A stretch of DNA of 64,000 nucleotides, from NCBI GenBank assembly GCA_965200895.1, contig CBDAVM010000001.1:1364001-1428000 (forward strand), in the 5' to 3' direction. This document shows, one piece after another, positions 36,163-45,158 of this stretch. Below the pieces are notes generated by a model. It worked only from the letters and a program-made list of their open reading frames with translations. It was not told the origin of the DNA and made no database searches. Numbering within the stretch: the stretch's first letter is position 1; every line of letters begins with the position of its first letter. Made by a program: the position numbers and the translations under genes. This DNA is from WTFV01 sp965200895 (GTDB lineage Bacteria > Acidobacteriota > Vicinamibacteria > Vicinamibacterales > UBA8438).

Positions 36163-39100
36163 TCATCGGGGCGGCTCCGCCCTCGCCAGTAGATCGCGCA
36201 GATCGTAGTTCACGCTCGTCACGCCGAAGTCCGGCTCGCGCCCGAACGGCCGGCGGACGTAGTGGAGCCGGTGCGTGTCGTCGTCGCGGAACTCGACGAT
36301 CGCGAGGATGAAGTCGTCCGGCTTGTTCACCGAGTAGAGGATCTCGTTGCGGGTGACGGTGACGGTCCGGGCGTCGGCGCGACGGCCCTTGACCTCGATG
36401 AACCGAAGCCGACCGGTGGCGGGGACGCGGCTCTCGATGTCGTAGCCCAGCTTCTCGGTCTCGCGGTCGACGGGTTCGAAGCCGAGGCGGCGTTCGGCGG
36501 CCATGACGAGGGCGCGGGCGCGCGCCGCCGACGCCTGCGTATCCACGGCCGCGGGCGCGCGCCCGGCCATCCGGTCGATGAGGCCGCGGGGCGCGACGAG
36601 GAGACCGCCGAGGACGACCGGCGGCCGAGGCGTGACCTGCCGCTCGCGCTCGAGGTCCGCGAGCCGCGTCCGCAGGCGGTGCTGCAGCGCGTCGGCCCGC
36701 CGGCGCGCCTCGCCCGAGTTCAGCCGGGCCCCGGTCTTCCCGGCCGTCTCGTCGAGCCGGAGCTGCTCGGCCCGATGGTCCCAGTAGTTGATCTCCTTGG
36801 TCAGGCGATCCCTCACCGCCGCTTCCGTCTTCGCGATCAGCGCGAGGCGGGCGTCGCGGACCTCGGCGAGGTGCTCGGGCACGGCGTGGGCGACGGCGTG
36901 GGTCCGGACCCGCTCTTCGAGGTCGGGGCCAATCCACGCGCACTCGCCGCGGGCGAGGATGGCGTCGACCGCGGGCTCGTCGCCGGCAAGGGGTCGGTAG
37001 TCGAGATACGGCGCGTAGTGCAGGTGACGCGCGCCGCCGTCGGCGTCGAGCTCGACGTAGAGCACCCGCTTCGAGATGACCCGACGCTCGCCCGCGCGGT
37101 CGACGCGGCCGTCCTGCAGCGCATGCTCGATGGAGAAGAGCACGCGGGGAGCCGCGCCGGCGTCGCCCTCGTCGACGAGCACCGCGCCGCGCTTCAGCAG
37201 TTCGCGGTGCCGTTCGAGCGTCACGTCGATGACCGCGTCGAGCAGCGGATGGCCGGGGCGGACGAAGGCGGCGCGCGGCTGGCCCGGCGGCGCCACGAGG
37301 GACCTCTCGAAGGCGATCCGCTCGTAGCGCGGCAGCACCGGCTCGCTGCGACCCGCCGTGCGCTCGCGGCGGCGGACGGGGGCGGGAACGTGCGTGACCT
37401 GGTAGCGGCGCGCCTCGCGCCGCCGCAGGGTGCCGCCGAGCCGGCGGAACGCCTCGTGGAAGAACGACTCGATATAGTGCGGCTGGAGACGGCGGGCCTC
37501 CGCCCGCTCCATGTCCTCGCGAACCCGCTGCACGCGGGTGGCGTCCATGGCGTCCTGCACGAGCTGCCGTTCCTCGAGCAGATCGCGCAGGGCATCGCGG
37601 TCGAGCGTCTGGTCGACGACGGCGCCGAGCCGCGCCCGCACCTCGGGCTGCTCGCCGTAGCGGATGGCGTCGAGCAGCAGCTCGCGCAACGGCCTCCCCG
37701 CGAACGCCAGCTTGCCCAGCACGTCGAACACCTGGCCGCCGAGACTCCGCCGGGCCTGCTCCAGCTTGTCGAGCAGCCGCCGGTAGACGTCGCCCTCGCG
37801 CGTCCCGTCAGCGACGAGGTTCCACAGGTGGCAGACCTCGGTCTGCCCAATCCGGTGGATGCGCCCGAAGCGCTGCTCCAGGCGGTTCGGGTTCCACGGC
37901 AGGTCGTAGTTCACCATCAGGTGGGCGCGCTGCAGGTTGATGCCCTCGCCGGCCGCGTCGGTGGCCAGCAGCACCTGCACCGCCGGGTCGTGCTGGAATG
38001 CCTCCTGCACCGCGAGCCGCTCCTCGCGGCCGATGCCGCCGTGAATGACGACCACCGCCCCCGCGCGCCCGAGCAGGGTCGTGACGCGCTCGTGCAGGTA
38101 GCGCAGGGTGTCGCGGTGCTCGGTGAAGAGCACGAGCTTGTGCCGCGGAGACCCCGACGGGGGCGGAATCTCGCCGGACCCGTAGGGGGCGTCGGTCTCG
38201 CTCACCCTGCCCGCCAACCCCGACGCCGTGAAGAGCTGGCCGAAGAGCCCCGCGAGCTCGCGCCACTTCGTGTCGCGCCCCCCGCGCCGCACCGCCCGCG
38301 CCAGCCTTTCCAGTCGCTTCAGCGTCTCGATCTCGGCCTTGAGCTCGGCGATGGAGCGCGCCGCCGTCGCCTGATCGAGGACGCGGGCCTCGGCGTCCTC
38401 GACCTCCTGCTCGGGAGCGTCGTCGAGGTCGTCAACGTCATCCGGGTCGAGCTCCGGCGCCGTGACCACGACCGACGAGCCGCCGCGTTGCTGCCGCTCC
38501 AGTTCGCCCCGCCGCGCCTCGAGCCGCTCGCGGCGCCGCCGCAACGACTGCTGAATCGCCTCGGGCGACGACGCGAGCCGGCGCTGGAGCATCGTCAAGG
38601 CGAAACCCACCGTGCCCGCCCGTCTCGCGTTGGCCAGGGCGTCGGCCCGGTTGAACTCGCCGCGCACGTAGTCGGTGACGGCCGCGTAGAGTCGCCCCTC
38701 GTCGTCCGACAACCGATAGGGAACCGTGTGCGCGATGCGCTCGGGAAACAGCGGCCGCCCGTCGAACCTGAGCAGCCGCTCCTTGACCATGCGCCGCATG
38801 AGGTCCGAGACGTCAGCGGTGTGGACGCCGTCGCGGAAGCGGCCTTCGAAACGGTCGCCGTCGAGCAGGGCGAGGAAGAGCTGGAAGTCCTCTTCCTTGC
38901 CGTTGTGCGGCGTCGCCGTCATCAGCAGGAGGTGGCGGGTCGCCCCTGACAGGAGCTGGGCCAACCGATAGCGCTTCGTGTACCGGATCTCGCGGCCGAA
39001 GAACGTCGCCGACAGCTTGTGCGCCTCGTCGCAGATGACGAGGTCCCAGCCCGCGTCCCGCGCCCGCAGCTTCCGCTGCACGTCCTCGTCGCGCGACAGC

Positions 39101-39720
39101 TTGTCGAGCCGCGCGATGACGAGGGGGGTCTCGAGAAACCAGTTCCCGCTGTGCGCGGCCTCGAGCTTGTCGTTGGTCAGAATCTCGAAGGGAAGCTGGA
39201 ACCGGCGGTACAGCTCGTCCTGCCACTGCTCGGCGAGACCGCCGGGGCAGACGACGAGACACCGCTCCAGGTCGCCGCGGGCGATCAGCTCCCTGATGAG
39301 GAGCCCGGCCATGATCGTCTTGCCCGCCCCGGGATCGTCGGCGAGCAGGAAGCGCAGCGGCTGCCGCGGCAGCATCGCCTCGTACACGGCGGTGATCTGA
39401 TGCGGCAGCGGCTCGACGTCCGACGTGTGGACGGCGAGGACGGGGTCGAAGAGGTGGGCGAGTCGGATGCGCTGCGCCTCGGCGACGAGCCGGAACAGAG
39501 CGCCGTCGCCGTCGAACCCCCACGGGCGCCCCGCCGAGACGAGGGACAGCCGGGTCTCGGCGTCGCGGTACAGCAACTCGTTGGCGACCGCCCCGTCGGG
39601 CGTCTTGTAGGTCAGCTCGATCGCCTCCGAGCCGAACCACTGCACGCCGACCACCGTCACCACGCCGTCGGGATGCACGCCGCGGACGGCGCAGCGCGGT
39701 CGGAGGTCCTCGAGGCGCAT
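36163..39720 (-). CDS. SNF2-family helicase with C-terminal DUF3883 domain
   Basis: 1185 residues from ATG 39720 (the longer open frame upstream runs antisense-like through ParA and is not used). Helicase motifs: PLPHQITAVYEAML (Q-motif), ADDPGAGKT (Lys134), DEAH box VICDEAHKL, LLLMTATPHNGKEEDF, LVLFTEHRDTLRYLHE, ATDAAGEGINLQ and LEQRFGRIHRIGQ. The C-terminus (GYDIESRVPATGRLRFIEVK, then VTRNEILYSVN) is a DUF3883 domain of restriction-endonuclease-like type. Related helicases occur in BREX type 3 and DISARM loci and with DUF499/DUF1156. It probably translocates on DNA for the methylase/DUF499 machinery in this island. The ParA gene ends 17 nt upstream. Confidence 0.9.
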   Translation of the reverse strand: MRLEDLRPRCAVRGVHPDGVVTVVGVQWFGSEAIELTYKTPDGAVANELLYRDAETRLSLVSAGRPWGFDGDGALFRLVAEAQRIRLAHLFDPVLAVHTSDVEPLPHQITAVYEAMLPRQPLRFLLADDPGAGKTIMAGLLIRELIARGDLERCLVVCPGGLAEQWQDELYRRFQLPFEILTNDKLEAAHSGNWFLETPLVIARLDKLSRDEDVQRKLRARDAGWDLVICDEAHKLSATFFGREIRYTKRYRLAQLLSGATRHLLLMTATPHNGKEEDFQLFLALLDGDRFEGRFRDGVHTADVSDLMRRMVKERLLRFDGRPLFPERIAHTVPYRLSDDEGRLYAAVTDYVRGEFNRADALANARRAGTVGFALTMLQRRLASSPEAIQQSLRRRRERLEARRGELERQQRGGSSVVVTAPELDPDDVDDLDDAPEQEVEDAEARVLDQATAARSIAELKAEIETLKRLERLARAVRRGGRDTKWRELAGLFGQLFTASGLAGRVSETDAPYGSGEIPPPSGSPRHKLVLFTEHRDTLRYLHERVTTLLGRAGAVVVIHGGIGREERLAVQEAFQHDPAVQVLLATDAAGEGINLQRAHLMVNYDLPWNPNRLEQRFGRIHRIGQTEVCHLWNLVADGTREGDVYRRLLDKLEQARRSLGGQVFDVLGKLAFAGRPLRELLLDAIRYGEQPEVRARLGAVVDQTLDRDALRDLLEERQLVQDAMDATRVQRVREDMERAEARRLQPHYIESFFHEAFRRLGGTLRRREARRYQVTHVPAPVRRRERTAGRSEPVLPRYERIAFERSLVAPPGQPRAAFVRPGHPLLDAVIDVTLERHRELLKRGAVLVDEGDAGAAPRVLFSIEHALQDGRVDRAGERRVISKRVLYVELDADGGARHLHYAPYLDYRPLAGDEPAVDAILARGECAWIGPDLEERVRTHAVAHAVPEHLAEVRDARLALIAKTEAAVRDRLTKEINYWDHRAEQLRLDETAGKTGARLNSGEARRRADALQHRLRTRLADLERERQVTPRPPVVLGGLLVAPRGLIDRMAGRAPAAVDTQASAARARALVMAAERRLGFEPVDRETEKLGYDIESRVPATGRLRFIEVKGRRADARTVTVTRNEILYSVNKPDDFILAIVEFRDDDTHRLHYVRRPFGREPDFGVTSVNYDLRDLLARAEPPR

Positions 39721-39737
39721 GGTCCGAACCGCCGGGC

Positions 39738-40754
39738 TCACGACCTCGCAGCCGGTTTCAGCGCCACATGGGCCGGCAGCACCAACTCGCCGCGCTCGGC
39801 GACCGCCCCCGCGAGCGCGACGAAGTCGCGCCGGCAGTCGGCGACGGCGTTCGCGTGACCGCCGATCGCGCCGTCGGCCGGCTTGAGCGCGAACATGGGT
39901 TTGTGCGCCTCCTGCGCGAGCGGCATCAGACTGCGGAAGGGCCTGAGCGTGGCCAGACAATGCGGATCGTCGTCGATCGTCGCCCTGACGGGCTGTCCTC
40001 CCTCCTCCAGCACGGCCTTTGCATACTCGCGAGGAATGCGGTCCATCCACCGCGCGTACGCCTTGACCGGCCGATCGAGACGAACCGCGTGCTGCATGAC
40101 CACATACCCGATGGGGCGCATGGCGCCCGCCGGCACCGGGAGGTCGTCGACCGGGTTGCGCTTGCGCCGCTCGGCCCATTCGCCACGCCAGCGCCGCAGC
40201 GTCGGGCCCAGGTTGCGCAGGCCCTGCAGGGAGTACAGATCCGGGGCGAGCGGGACGACCACGTCGTCGGCCGCGACGAGGGCGGCCCGGTTGAACGCGC
40301 CGAGATTCGGCCCGACATCCACGAGAACGAGCTCGGCGGCGGTCTGCTGCGCGGCCAGTCGCAGGACCCGCCAGAGGGCCGACAGCACTCGGAACGCGCG
40401 CGGCTTTCGATCCAGACAGTCCGGCCACTGGCTGGAGAGCTCGTCTTCGGCCACCGACAGGGCCAGGTCGCCGGCCACGAGCCCCAGCCCCGGGGTCGGT
40501 TCCTCGACATGCGGCGCGGTCACGTCTCCGCTCCCTTCGAGCAGCGGCTGAATCGCGCCGAACAGGGTTCGCCGGTCTCCCCACAGCGCTTCGAGGTCGT
40601 CGTCGCGCAGGAACATGCTGGTCAGGTTCGCCTGGGGATCGAGGTCCGCCGCCACGACGTTCAGACCGAGATCGGCATACATCCACGCAAGGTGATAGAC
40701 CAGCGACGTCTTGCCGACGCCGCCCTTGTTGTTGAAGAAGGCGACGGTCTTCAT
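39738..40754 (-). CDS. ParA/MinD-like ATPase (defence-operon associated)
   Basis: 338 residues. MKTVAFFNNKGGVGKTSLVY carries the deviant Walker A of ParA ATPases; DLDPQANLTSMF is Walker A'; VLVDVGPNLGAFNRAALVAA is Walker B; VVPLAPDLYSLQGLRNLG follows. It overlaps the upstream AlbA_2 gene by 4 nt and precedes the helicase by 17 nt, so it is inside the defence operon rather than a chromosome or plasmid partition locus; no parB or parS is seen. It is a paralogue of the truncated ParA at 14654. Its job is unknown: it could position or load the complex on DNA (inference). Confidence 0.85.
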   Translation of the reverse strand: MKTVAFFNNKGGVGKTSLVYHLAWMYADLGLNVVAADLDPQANLTSMFLRDDDLEALWGDRRTLFGAIQPLLEGSGDVTAPHVEEPTPGLGLVAGDLALSVAEDELSSQWPDCLDRKPRAFRVLSALWRVLRLAAQQTAAELVLVDVGPNLGAFNRAALVAADDVVVPLAPDLYSLQGLRNLGPTLRRWRGEWAERRKRNPVDDLPVPAGAMRPIGYVVMQHAVRLDRPVKAYARWMDRIPREYAKAVLEEGGQPVRATIDDDPHCLATLRPFRSLMPLAQEAHKPMFALKPADGAIGGHANAVADCRRDFVALAGAVAERGELVLPAHVALKPAARS

Positions 40755-41959
40755 GCCGCCGGCCTCAGGGTGACCGCGACCTGCGAGGACTGAAAGTCGA
40801 ACTCCGCGCCGGGATTCCCGTTGTCCTTCAGAGCACTTTGCGCCAGGGGGACGCCGAGTCCGAAGCGTTGCCCGAAGCCGAGGTGATGCATCATCTCCGC
40901 CACGAAGGGGTTGCGATAGTCTGTCACGCCCTTGCCGAAGTTCTCCGGCGTGACTCTTCCATAGAGGCCCCCGGGACTCGTGATCTCGACGCGATCGGCG
41001 TACCAGTACACCCGAACCGGCGCATGCGTGCCGTCATAGTTCCGATGCATCACGGCGTTCCGTCCGAGTTGTTGCAGGGCGGCGACCGGGTAATCCGGCC
41101 GGCGCACTTCGCGCGGTTCTCCGGCCACCGTCGTGTGCACGCTCACCCCGAGGGCGATCAGGTCGTCGAGGTTCCGCAGCACATCGTCCAGTCTCCCCGT
41201 CAGCGTCCTCTGGTGTCGCACCGGGTCCGTGATCGACGATCCGTCGATGCGCAGGAACTGCACCCACGCGCCCGGAATCCACCGTTGCGGATCACGGCCG
41301 AACGCGAGCAGTGCGCCCCAGGTCGGCCGGTCGCCGGCGAGCAGCCTCAGGGATCGGATCTGCTCGACGAAGGGGCGCTGATTTCGTTCGAGGACATCGG
41401 GCGCGACGGCGTTCGGCAGATAGTGCCTGCGGATGAAGTCGAGGTCGAGATCGTCGACGCTGTCGGCCGCGCCCGGGCGCAGGTCGAACGGCAGGTCGCC
41501 GGCCCGACGACGTTCGGCGAGCCGCCGTTCCTCTTCAGGACTCGCCTCGCGCACCGTGGGACCCACCTTGACCCACACGCGGCCCTGGTAACGGACGGGC
41601 GTGTCGCGTGATGGCTGCACGATGACGACGGCAACGTCACAACCCTGGAGCCGTCGTTTTTCGACGACGATCGACGGCAGGGGAAGGATATTGCCGTCGT
41701 CCTTCATGCCCGCCAGCTCGCGGAGGAGCCGGTCATCGACCGACAGCCCGGCGCAACCACCGTCGTCTTCCACGCCGACGAAGATCACGCCCGGGGCTCC
41801 GCGACTTGGCAGATCGTTCGCAAAGGCGCACAGATTGCGACGGATTCCGCTACGATCGGCGCCAGAGCGCTTGCGCTCGACCCGATCCGACTCGGGCTCC
41901 CGCATCAGGACCTCCAACTCGTCCTGACTGTAGGACACCGTCACTTCGAGCGCCCCCAC
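40751..41959 (-). CDS. AlbA_2 / HATPase ATP-binding protein
   Basis: 402 residues from the outermost GTG at 41959; an inner GTG at about 41938 (VSYSQDELEVLM) matches the start of its paralogue better. AlbA_2 region: ESDRVERKRSG, LCAFANDLPSRGAPGVIFVG, RYQGRVWVKVGP. GHKL-like part: LGRNAVMHRNYDGTH, VYWYADRVEITSPGGLYGRV, DYRNPFVAEMMHHLGFGQRF. It is coupled by ATGA to the ParA gene downstream. The paralogous pair at 14654-16194 has the opposite gene order. It is the first intact gene of the minus operon that continues into the helicase and OLD-like genes; regulator or nucleic-acid-targeting subunit are both plausible. Confidence 0.84.
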   Translation of the reverse strand: MGALEVTVSYSQDELEVLMREPESDRVERKRSGADRSGIRRNLCAFANDLPSRGAPGVIFVGVEDDGGCAGLSVDDRLLRELAGMKDDGNILPLPSIVVEKRRLQGCDVAVVIVQPSRDTPVRYQGRVWVKVGPTVREASPEEERRLAERRRAGDLPFDLRPGAADSVDDLDLDFIRRHYLPNAVAPDVLERNQRPFVEQIRSLRLLAGDRPTWGALLAFGRDPQRWIPGAWVQFLRIDGSSITDPVRHQRTLTGRLDDVLRNLDDLIALGVSVHTTVAGEPREVRRPDYPVAALQQLGRNAVMHRNYDGTHAPVRVYWYADRVEITSPGGLYGRVTPENFGKGVTDYRNPFVAEMMHHLGFGQRFGLGVPLAQSALKDNGNPGAEFDFQSSQVAVTLRPAA

Positions 41960-41999
41960 CCGGGCGCGGACCGTCGCCGCCCGGCCATTTCATGTCTAC

Positions 42000-43195
42000 T
42001 CACTGCCGCGACGTCCGGAGCTTCTGCAGTTCCTCGACGAACCTCCTCTCGTCCGGCAACAGGTCCCTGGCCCTCGCGTAGGCCTCCTCGACCTCCCGCA
42101 TCGGCGCCCGCAGGCGGCGCCGGGCGCGGGCCAGGTCACGCCACGCCCAGGCGTGGCGCTCCGGCGGCGCATCCAGTTGCAGGACGCGCTCCAGCAGGGC
42201 CGCCGCCTCGGAGAGGAACCGGCGGTTCGAGTCGCGCTGGCGCCGCCGGTGGGCTTCCGTCGCCAGCCGGAGCTTGGTCTGCGCGAAGTGGTGCAGCGCC
42301 CGCGCGTCGGCATACACGGCGTCTCCCGCGCGCTCGAAGTACCCGTGCGCAGTCCGGGAGTCCCGCAGAAGAAGGTCCGCTGCTCGTCGAAGTCGAACCG
42401 CGGCGGGGGCGACCCGTTGTCCTCCATCGCCTGGAACACCTTCGGCAGGCCGGAGAGCCGTCCCTCCGCGAGGCCCAGCTCCTTCAGGAACTCGCCGATG
42501 CGCCGGTTGCGCGCGGGCACGGACCGGACGGGCGCGTTCGGCAGCAGGTGCTGCGGCTCGATGCCCGCGACGGGGCCGGGATAGCTGGTCACCTCCACCC
42601 GCCCGGGGAAGAGATGGACCTTGGTGGGTTCCGGCTGATCGACGTCGTAGCCGCGGTGGTACACGGCGTTGACGAGCGTCTCCCGCAGGGCCCGCATCGG
42701 ATAGCCGACCCAGCCGCGCACCCGGCTGCGGTCCCGCTGCTTCCGCAGATGGAACGTCGAGAGGTTCTCCAGGTAGTGCAGGCAGTCCCGGAGCTGATCC
42801 GCCAGCGCGCCGCCGAAGGAGCGCTCCTCCTGCACGTCGCCGGCGCGGTCCGCCGCAAACTGCACCACCTCGATCCGGGCGCCGCGAAACCAGCGCGCAG
42901 GGTCGTCGGAGAAGAAGAGCAGACCGACGTTGCGGGGCGCCTCGTGGTCGTTGACGCGCAGCGTGAGCCGCATGCGCCGGTACACTTCCTGTTCGTCCGG
43001 CTCGTCGCAGAGACCGCTGCGCACGTCGCGCAGATGCTCGCGGACCTTCGCCGCGCGCAGATCGTTCGGAGCACCTGCGGGCCCACCGTGTGGGGATCCC
43101 ACGCCCCCTTGAACTCGACACGCTCCGATTCCACGCCGCGGCAGTGGAGCAGCGCGTCGAGGTTGATGGGGAGAATCGTGCTCATGGATGGAGTA
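42000..43195 (-). pseudogene. Second AlbA_2-type ATP-binding protein, deleted and frameshifted
   Basis: The gene starts at ATG 43195 (MSTILPINLDALLHCRGVES, ERVEFKGAWD), an AlbA_2 beginning. After VLRTICA, at about 43060, the frame changes and the middle of the AlbA_2 domain is missing; text resumes as RAAKVREHLRDVRSGLCDEP. The GHKL-like part (LRETLVNAVYHRGYD, GRVEVTSYPGPVAGIEPQHL) is intact. Near 42360 a further 1-nt indel shifts the frame to the C-terminus (YFERAGDAVYADARALHHFA, a helical repeat region, stop at 42000). It is non-functional as a single protein. It lies 40 nt upstream of the intact AlbA_2 gene, likely the former first gene of the operon. Confidence 0.8.
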
Positions 43196-43257
43196 TCCGT
43201 CACCCGCGCACCCCGAGGCCGCGCGGCACGGGTCCCGCCTGAGCCTGGCAGCCCGTG

Positions 43258-43320
43258 GCCGTTCGTGGACGAGCAGGACGTCGAGCAGCTCGTGCGGGAT
43301 GTCCTCGACGCGCGGCAGGC
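43258..43320 (+). pseudogene. Remnant of a PLP decarboxylase C-terminus
   Basis: This reads WPFVDEQDVEQLVRDVLDAR, closely matching the end of the decarboxylase at 12022-13671 (FIDEHDVEQLVRDILDARQ) at both DNA and protein level. No other part of such a gene is present. The upstream 60 nt are not protein-like. Confidence 0.65.
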
Positions 43321-43392
43321 GGTGGTCACGCCGCCTGCCCGGTCATCGACCCGTGATCGCGTTACGGCGACGGTGGTCACGGCGCCCGCGCG

Positions 43393-44880
43393 TCACTCGT
43401 CGGCGCCGAGCGCCCGCAGCCGCGCCGCGATCCCGGGTTGCGTGGACCGCAGGCCGTTGCTGCCGATGACCGGCAGGCTGGTCTCGGCCAGGACGAGCGG
43501 CGTCTGGCCGCGGTCGTTCAGCGCGTCGAGGTCCGCGCCATGCGCCGCGAGCAGATCGACGACCGATGCGAAACCGGTCCGCACGGCGTCGTGCAGCGCC
43601 GTGTTGCCCCGGTCGTCGGCCTGGTTCACGTCGACGCCGAGATCCAGGATGGTGCGGGCGAGATCGAGGGTCAACCGCTCCTGGTCGATGCGGTCCAGGT
43701 GGTCGTCGGGCGCGTCCACGCGGTTGCGCCGATCCTCCTGGGAGATCTGCGGCACGCCCATGGCCGCCTTCAGCGCGGACCACCGGTTGGCGGGCGAGAC
43801 GTGGGGATCGGCCCCCCGTTCGGCCAGCATGCCAAGGATCTCGGACTCTCCGTAGCGCGCGGCCAGCCAGAAGGCGTTGGCGCCGACTGCCTGGTGGCGG
43901 ATGCTGAAGTCGGCGCTGAAACGCCGGCCCGGCGTGCCGCGCTCGACGACGGTGTTTACTGCGGCGCCGTACTCGAGGAGCGCCGCGGCCAGCTCCACCT
44001 GGCTGCGCAGCGTCGCCGCGTGCAGCGCCGTATAGCCGGCATCCGCCGCGTTCGGGTCGGCGCCCTGCTCCAGCAGGTAGACGCCCAGGGGGCCGTGGCC
44101 GCTGTGGGCGGCGATGACCAGCGCGCTGGCGCCGGAGGCCGCGGTGTCGTTGACGTCCGCCCCGGCTTCGACCAGGGCCCGCGCCGTCTCCACGTCACCG
44201 TTGCGCGCCGCGAAGAGCAGCGCCGTCGAGCCGCCGTGCTGCATGCGGAAGTTGCCGCTCGTGTTCGTGTTGCCGGCCGTGTTCTCGAGCTGCTCCCAGA
44301 CCCGGGTGCGGGCGTGCAGGTCCGCGCCGTGCGCGGCCAGCAGGCGCACGATGTCGGCATGCTGCTGGGCCGCCGCCCACATCAGCGCCGTCTGGTGGCG
44401 TTCGTACTCCACCGCGTTCACGGCTGCACCGCGGTCGAGAAGCGCCTCGACGACCCTCAGGCTGCCGCTCCGGGCGGCGCTCATCAGCGGGGTCTCGCCC
44501 ATCCGGAGGGTGACGTTCGGGTTGCCCCCCGCGTCGAGGAGCATCTCGACGAGCGGGGCGCTGCCGTTGCTCGCGGCCAGCCACAGGGGGGTTGCGCCGA
44601 GCGCGTTGGCGGCGTTGACGTCCGCGCCCGCCTCTATCAGGAGCGCCGCCGCTTCGCGGTCGCTCCGGTGCGCCGCCCAGTGGAGCGCGGTCGCGCCGTC
44701 GCCCTGGGACGCGTCGGGGTCGGCATCCGCCGCGATGAGCAGGCGCGCCGCGGACAGGTCTCCCGACCGAACCGCCGCGACGAGATCCGGTTCGGTCAGC
44801 GCGTGCGCCGAAGCCGCTGCGCCGAGCAGCAGGAGGACAACCGCGGAAGCCGGGAAGCGTGTCGAAGATCGTGGGTCCAT
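43393..44880 (-). CDS. Secreted ankyrin-repeat protein
   Basis: 495 residues. A signal peptide (STRFPASAVVLLLLGAAASA) is followed by about ten ankyrin repeats with the consensus GxTALHWAA...ALLIEAGADVN, from about residue 35 to the C-terminus. One long insert between repeats contains a polar NTAGNTNTSGNFRMQ stretch; a second carries QISQEDRRNRVDAPDDHLDR. These proteins bind other proteins; in Acidobacteria similar exported ankyrin proteins commonly lie near cytochrome/DUF1592 genes, as here, where the divergent neighbour is such a gene. Its binding partner is unknown. The shared upstream region (44881-45158, 278 nt) must hold both promoters; I could not pick clear boxes. Confidence 0.9.
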   Translation of the reverse strand: MDPRSSTRFPASAVVLLLLGAAASAHALTEPDLVAAVRSGDLSAARLLIAADADPDASQGDGATALHWAAHRSDREAAALLIEAGADVNAANALGATPLWLAASNGSAPLVEMLLDAGGNPNVTLRMGETPLMSAARSGSLRVVEALLDRGAAVNAVEYERHQTALMWAAAQQHADIVRLLAAHGADLHARTRVWEQLENTAGNTNTSGNFRMQHGGSTALLFAARNGDVETARALVEAGADVNDTAASGASALVIAAHSGHGPLGVYLLEQGADPNAADAGYTALHAATLRSQVELAAALLEYGAAVNTVVERGTPGRRFSADFSIRHQAVGANAFWLAARYGESEILGMLAERGADPHVSPANRWSALKAAMGVPQISQEDRRNRVDAPDDHLDRIDQERLTLDLARTILDLGVDVNQADDRGNTALHDAVRTGFASVVDLLAAHGADLDALNDRGQTPLVLAETSLPVIGSNGLRSTQPGIAARLRALGADE

Positions 44881-45158
44881 GCCGCTATGCTACCGCAGCC
44901 GGACGACCGTTGCAGCAGTTGCAGCGGGCGAATCCGGGATGCGTTCCATTTGGCGCCGGGACGATTCGACGCGCCGCCGCCGGGCGCCGGAGTATCCCGA
45001 ATCACATGCGGCGAACAGGTCGAACGACGCATCGGCCGGCGACAACACGATTGACACTCCCGCCGGCCTTCGGCCAAACTACCGGGAACAATCCCCGGCG
45101 CGCCGCGTCGGGCGCGCCGGCAATCAACGTCGTTCAAACGCGGAGAGAGGTTCGAGCC

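Noticed and set aside
36262..38949. Plus-strand frame of 895 codons opposite the SNF2 helicase
   Set aside because: Antisense shadow; helicase motifs are all on the minus strand.
39738..40754. ParA as a plasmid or chromosome partition locus
   Set aside because: No parB, no parS-like sites, and the gene is embedded in a helicase operon.
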